The notes under the pieces are model-generated. The model ran no database searches. It saw nothing but the letters and a program-made list of their open reading frames with translations, and was not told where the DNA came from. Of a stretch of DNA of 64,000 nt, positions 61,102 through 64,000 are shown piece after piece; within the stretch, counting starts at the first letter, position 1; every line of letters begins with the position of its first letter. The translations under genes were made by a program, and so were the position numbers. The DNA lies in NCBI GenBank assembly GCA_903839675.1, contig CAIMDB010000028.1:310001-374000 (forward strand). The letters are read 5' to 3'. The stretch is from an uncultured Sphingomonadales bacterium (GTDB lineage Bacteria; Pseudomonadota; Alphaproteobacteria; Sphingomonadales; Sphingomonadaceae).

Positions 61102-62010
61102 TTATGCCTGTTTGGGGAAAGGCGGCGCTTTGGCCACCATGCCCGGAAGTGTGCGCTGCATGATCTCGCCCAGCCAGTGATTGGCCGAAACGAGCGCGGA
61201 AAGATCTAGGCTGGTGCGCACGCCTGCGCGCTCCAGCATGTAAACGACGTCCTCGGTGGAGACGTTGCCCGCCGCCCCGGGAGCGAAGGGACAGCCGCCC
61301 AGCCCGCCGATGGAGGCGTCAACGGTCACGGCACCCGCCTCAATCGCGGCCCACACATTGGCGAGGCCCGTGCCACGCGTATTGTGGAAATGAACGCGGA
61401 CCGGGATGTGCGGAACGGCCGCTCGAACCTTGGCCACCAAAGCGGACACCTGCGCCGGATTGCCGACGCCGATCGTATCAGCAAGGCCAATCTCCACCGG
61501 ACCTGCTTCCGCGAGCGCAACCGCCATGGCCACCACACGGTCCTGCGCCACGTCGCCCTCAAACGGGCAGCCGAAAGACGCGCCGATGGTCACTTGGCCT
61601 GACTTGCCTGCCGCCTGTGACAGGGCGATGATTTCCTTGGCGGCGTCGACCGACCCGTCGCTTGTCTGCCCCTGATTGGCCATGGCAAAGCTGTCGGTGG
61701 AAACGGCCACAGCACCCAATTGGTCAATGCGCCCGGTGGCGAGCGCCCGCGTTGCGCCACGCGCATTCATGACAAGACCGATAAAGGTCACGTCGTCGCG
61801 CTCGGGCAGGCCTTCGCAGACCGCTTCGGCGTCCGCCATTTGCGGCACAGCCTTGGGGTTGACGAAGCTTGTCACCTCAATCCTGCGCGAGCCCGCCGCA
61901 ATGGCACGCTCAATTAGCGCGATCTTGTCCGCCGTTGCGATCAGCGTCTTTTCGTTTTGAAGGCCATCGCGCGGGGCGACTTCGACCATTTCAATCTGAT
62001 CGGGGCCCAT
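61102..62010 (-). CDS. HMG-CoA lyase-family enzyme
   Basis: The 302-residue TIM-barrel lyase begins EMVEVAPRDGLQNEKTLIAT and ends its active site with the GLGGCPFAPGAAGNVSTEDVVYML cysteine loop, the HMGCL signature. It would cleave 3-hydroxy-3-methylglutaryl-CoA or a similar 3-hydroxyacyl-CoA such as citramalyl-CoA. Pairing with a CaiB CoA-transferase supports activation then C-C cleavage of a hydroxy dicarboxylate. Its start shares a base with the gntR stop (TAATG). Confidence 0.9.
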   Translation of the reverse strand: MGPDQIEMVEVAPRDGLQNEKTLIATADKIALIERAIAAGSRRIEVTSFVNPKAVPQMADAEAVCEGLPERDDVTFIGLVMNARGATRALATGRIDQLGAVAVSTDSFAMANQGQTSDGSVDAAKEIIALSQAAGKSGQVTIGASFGCPFEGDVAQDRVVAMAVALAEAGPVEIGLADTIGVGNPAQVSALVAKVRAAVPHIPVRVHFHNTRGTGLANVWAAIEAGAVTVDASIGGLGGCPFAPGAAGNVSTEDVVYMLERAGVRTSLDLSALVSANHWLGEIMQRTLPGMVAKAPPFPKQA

Positions 62011-62678
62011 TATTCGGCAGCCTGCTGAAACTCGGCGGTCAGCCCATGCGCCTCGGCATAGGCATGATAGGCCCGCAAAATGTGGCTTGTCATGATGGCC
62101 TTGGCCCAGCCACCATCCCGGCGGGCAAAGGCGGCAATTAGCTCGTCATGTTCACTATGCGACCTGTAGAGTGCCTCGCGGCTATAGTGATGCGCCGTGC
62201 GCCAGACGACCGGCTGTTCAATCAACGTCCCCAGAAGTGACGCGAGCCGCCGCGATCCTGCCACTTCAAGAATGACGGCATGAAACTCCCGGTTGCCTTC
62301 CAAAAAGCCGCCGACGTCGGGCACGGGCTTCATGATCGCGTCGGCAATCTGGCGATTCGCGGCGCGAATGCGGGCCAGCGCGCCATCCGTCATCTGGTCG
62401 GCGGCGCGACGTGCCGCTTCGGCCTCCAAAATCGACCGCAGCTCAAAAGCATCGGCCACATCGTCCAGGGACCAATCCGCCACAAAGCTGCGCTGCGTAT
62501 CCGTGCGCACAACAAGAAGGTCGGATTCCAGCCGCCGCAGCGCGTCCCGCACCGGGGTCCGCGAGACGCCACACTTCTCGGCAAGAGCCTCTTCCACCAC
62601 CTGCGCTCCCGCCGGCAATTCGCCTGACAGAATCATGCTGCGGATGGCCTCGAAGGCGCGATCGGAAGCGCGCGACAT
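62010..62678 (-). CDS. GntR family (FCD domain) transcriptional regulator
   Basis: The 222-residue protein has a GntR winged helix (AFEAIRSMILSGELPAGAQVVEEALAEKCGVSRTPVRDALRRLESDLLVV) and an FCD effector domain with metal-ligand histidines in NREFHAVIL, RSHSEHDELI and SHILRAY. It should bind an organic acid and release TGTATACA-type operators, two of which lie in the adjacent intergenic region. The ATG at 62678 follows GGGAG; the longer start at 62690 is rejected. First gene of the catabolic operon, so autoregulated. Confidence 0.92.
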   Translation of the reverse strand: MSRASDRAFEAIRSMILSGELPAGAQVVEEALAEKCGVSRTPVRDALRRLESDLLVVRTDTQRSFVADWSLDDVADAFELRSILEAEAARRAADQMTDGALARIRAANRQIADAIMKPVPDVGGFLEGNREFHAVILEVAGSRRLASLLGTLIEQPVVWRTAHHYSREALYRSHSEHDELIAAFARRDGGWAKAIMTSHILRAYHAYAEAHGLTAEFQQAAE

Positions 62679-62710
62679 CTCTACTCCCAAAAAACTTGAC
62701 CAGAGCTATT

Positions 62711-62718
62711 TGTATACA
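62711..62718. promoter_or_regulatory. GntR operator candidate, site 1
   Basis: Perfect 8-base palindrome TGTATACA, 33 bp upstream of gntR. The FadR/FCD group binds TnGTnnnACnA-type palindromes. Confidence 0.6.
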
Positions 62719-62806
62719 TTATCCCCTCACCTCATCAAGTCGCGTTTAAGGGACAAGCCAAAAAGGGGCGCGGCAGCAAAGATCGGTCAGGGTTCGCGCT
62801 CATGAC

Positions 62807-62814
62807 TGTATACA
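62807..62814. promoter_or_regulatory. GntR operator candidate, site 2
   Basis: Second perfect TGTATACA, 96 bp from site 1 and directly before the AGGGA ribosome binding site of the TonB-dependent receptor, so binding would block its expression. Confidence 0.6.
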
Positions 62815-62826
62815 GGGAGATACCTA

Positions 62827-64000
62827 ATGACGTTTTCAAAATGGCTTCTTATGTCGACCGCAGGTGCGGTGACGTTCGCCGCCCCGGCCATGGCGCAAAT
62901 GACAGACGCCACGGCGCCGCAGGCAGAGGGCGAAGACACGATCATCGTCACAGCACGCCGCCAGAATGAACGGCTGCAGGATGTTCCGGCCTCGGTTGCG
63001 GTTATCACCGCTGAAGTCATCGGACGCACGGGTGCCACCAAGGCAGAAGATTTTGTCCGCCTGACACCCGGCATCACGATCGTGACGGGCACCGCAGAAG
63101 CGGGCGACACGCAGATCAACATCCGCGGCATCAACGGCGCACGCGACGCAGAAAGCTCGGTCGCGCTCGTCGTCGACGGCATTTTGAAGACCAACACAGC
63201 CCAGCTCAACCAGCCGCAGGGCACGTTGCGTCAGGTTGAAATGCTCAAAGGTCCGCAGGGCGCCATTTACGGCCGCAACGCTGCGGCCGGTGCCATCGTC
63301 ATCCAGACGCTGAAGCCAACCGATACGCTCACCGGTGCGGCCAAGCTGTCTTACGGCGAGTACAATACATGGGAATCGACCGCGCACATTGCAGGTCCGC
63401 TTGGCGCGGGCGCAGGCTTCGTGCTGTCAGGTTATGCCAGCAAGTCGGATGGTTTTTACCGCAACGTCTTCACCGATTCCAAGACCGTGGATGACAAGCA
63501 GAATTGGGCGCTTGACGGCCGCATCCTTGTTGGCGAAGGCGGCCCAACGCAGCTCGACCTCAAGGCGCGCTATGCCGAATTCAGCGGCGCATCGCTGCCC
63601 TTCAACGCAGCCTTCCACCTGCCCAATTTCGCCGCCGCAAACCCCGCCTTCTACGAAGACGTGAACAAGCACCCGTTCAAATTCTATAACAACATCCGTC
63701 CGACCAATGACCAGACGAGCCTCGACTTCTCGGCAAAGCTGGATCACGAATTGTCAGACAGCCTGAAGCTTGTTGGCTGGGCGCTGTATTCCGACGTTGA
63801 TCAGGATCTGGTGGCTGACGGCACCTCGGCAGACTTTGCCCGCTTCATCAGCGCTGCCGGTCCCGGCGGGCAGGCCACCGTCAACGCCTGCTTTGCGAGC
63901 ACAGCTGCGCTTACCGGCTATCCCGTTAATGCGCCGGGCGGCATCGGGGCGATCCCGGTTCCGTTCATCTTTGCGCCAGCCAACGGCTCCACCTTCGGGC
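62827..64000 (+). CDS. TonB-dependent receptor, N-terminal part (cut by window edge)
   Basis: The frame opens at 62827 and runs to the right edge (391 codons, no stop). The signal peptide (LLMSTAGAVTFAAPAMAQ) is followed by a TonB-box-like DTIIVTARR, then the plug domain RLQDVPASVAVITAEVIGRTGATKAEDFVRLTPGITIVTGTAEAGDTQINIRGING and VEMLKGPQGAIYGRNAAAGAIVI, and the first barrel strands. It imports a substrate through the outer membrane using TonB energy. It diverges from gntR and shares the two TGTATACA sites, so its cargo is probably the substrate of the adjacent HyuAB/CaiB/lyase operon. Confidence 0.93.
   Translation, partial: MTFSKWLLMSTAGAVTFAAPAMAQMTDATAPQAEGEDTIIVTARRQNERLQDVPASVAVITAEVIGRTGATKAEDFVRLTPGITIVTGTAEAGDTQINIRGINGARDAESSVALVVDGILKTNTAQLNQPQGTLRQVEMLKGPQGAIYGRNAAAGAIVIQTLKPTDTLTGAAKLSYGEYNTWESTAHIAGPLGAGAGFVLSGYASKSDGFYRNVFTDSKTVDDKQNWALDGRILVGEGGPTQLDLKARYAEFSGASLPFNAAFHLPNFAAANPAFYEDVNKHPFKFYNNIRPTNDQTSLDFSAKLDHELSDSLKLVGWALYSDVDQDLVADGTSADFARFISAAGPGGQATVNACFASTAALTGYPVNAPGGIGAIPVPFIFAPANGSTFG

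Noticed and set aside
59323-61209. A 628-codon plus-strand frame opposite hyuA
   Set aside because: Antisense shadow of HyuA with His/Arg-rich, domain-free sequence.
1-64000. CRISPR array, tRNA or rRNA genes, prophage or insertion sequence
   Set aside because: No regularly spaced repeats, cloverleaf sequences, rRNA segments, transposase or phage genes were recognised by eye; a tRNAscan or Infernal run would be decisive.

Overview
The window looks like a chromosomal segment of an alphaproteobacterium, most likely Sphingomonadales. This rests on GC-rich codon use, a ThiS-ThiG fusion, CarD, an ATP12 chaperone, a class III GntR-controlled TonB-receptor locus, DUF1489, SspB, and dispersed palindromes of a type common in sphingomonads. 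The call is inference from gene content; no 16S rRNA or tRNA gene was recognised here.

Layout. 1-5 kb: a cut beta-helix protein, DUF2147, a 2OG-Fe(II) oxygenase, bactofilin, two lipoproteins and a PhzF-like isomerase. 4.9-8.2 kb: a tightly overlapping run crcB - RluA-type pseudouridine synthase - HAD phosphatase - small membrane protein - ATP12. 8.2-11.3 kb (minus): gmk, fumC, a GIY-YIG nuclease bracketed by palindromes, and an SspB-like ClpXP adaptor. 11.3-15.1 kb: hisB-hisH-hisA-hisF, a small peptide gene, hisE and a HIT protein. 15.1-26.5 kb: an amino-acid permease, adenosine kinase, a methyltransferase, an ABM/MFS pair, a LysR regulator, cyclophilin, LLM flavoprotein, MgtE, DUF1489 and twin DUF2807 genes. 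26.6-31.6 kb: CarD, an L,D-transpeptidase, a CHASE2-GGDEF-EAL membrane phosphodiesterase and a tiny 28-codon gene with its own leader hairpin and terminator. 31.7-34.9 kb (minus): aroQ-accB-accC with a class A beta-lactamase coupled to accC. 35-42.9 kb: thiS-thiG, bpt, threonine dehydratase, a 3-hydroxyisobutyrate-dehydrogenase-like enzyme plus amidohydrolase, and a MerC-zur-proX-mobA run. 43-55.8 kb: ctaA, rplM-rpsI, two winged-helix-like proteins, PilZ, purC, an EF-hand protein, a molybdopterin enzyme with its cytochrome b, a HI0933-type flavoprotein, rlmN and a divergent PEP carboxylase homologue.

The right end (55.9-64 kb) is a catabolic unit. A GntR/FCD regulator, an HMG-CoA-lyase-family enzyme, HyuA and HyuB, and a CaiB-type CoA-transferase are packed head to tail on the minus strand. 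A TonB-dependent receptor diverges from them and is cut by the window edge. Two identical TGTATACA palindromes sit in the shared intergenic region. Uptake and breakdown of one unknown compound is the simplest reading.

The most unusual observations are these: a GIY-YIG nuclease gene lying between two perfect inverted copies of a 27-base palindromic repeat, with two further 95-bp inverted doublets of the same repeat elsewhere that show compensatory changes in their stems; the isolated 28-residue Trp-rich peptide gene whose ribosome binding site is buried in a hairpin; and a 12-base poly-C run between a Shine-Dalgarno-like sequence and the start codon of the ProX deacylase.
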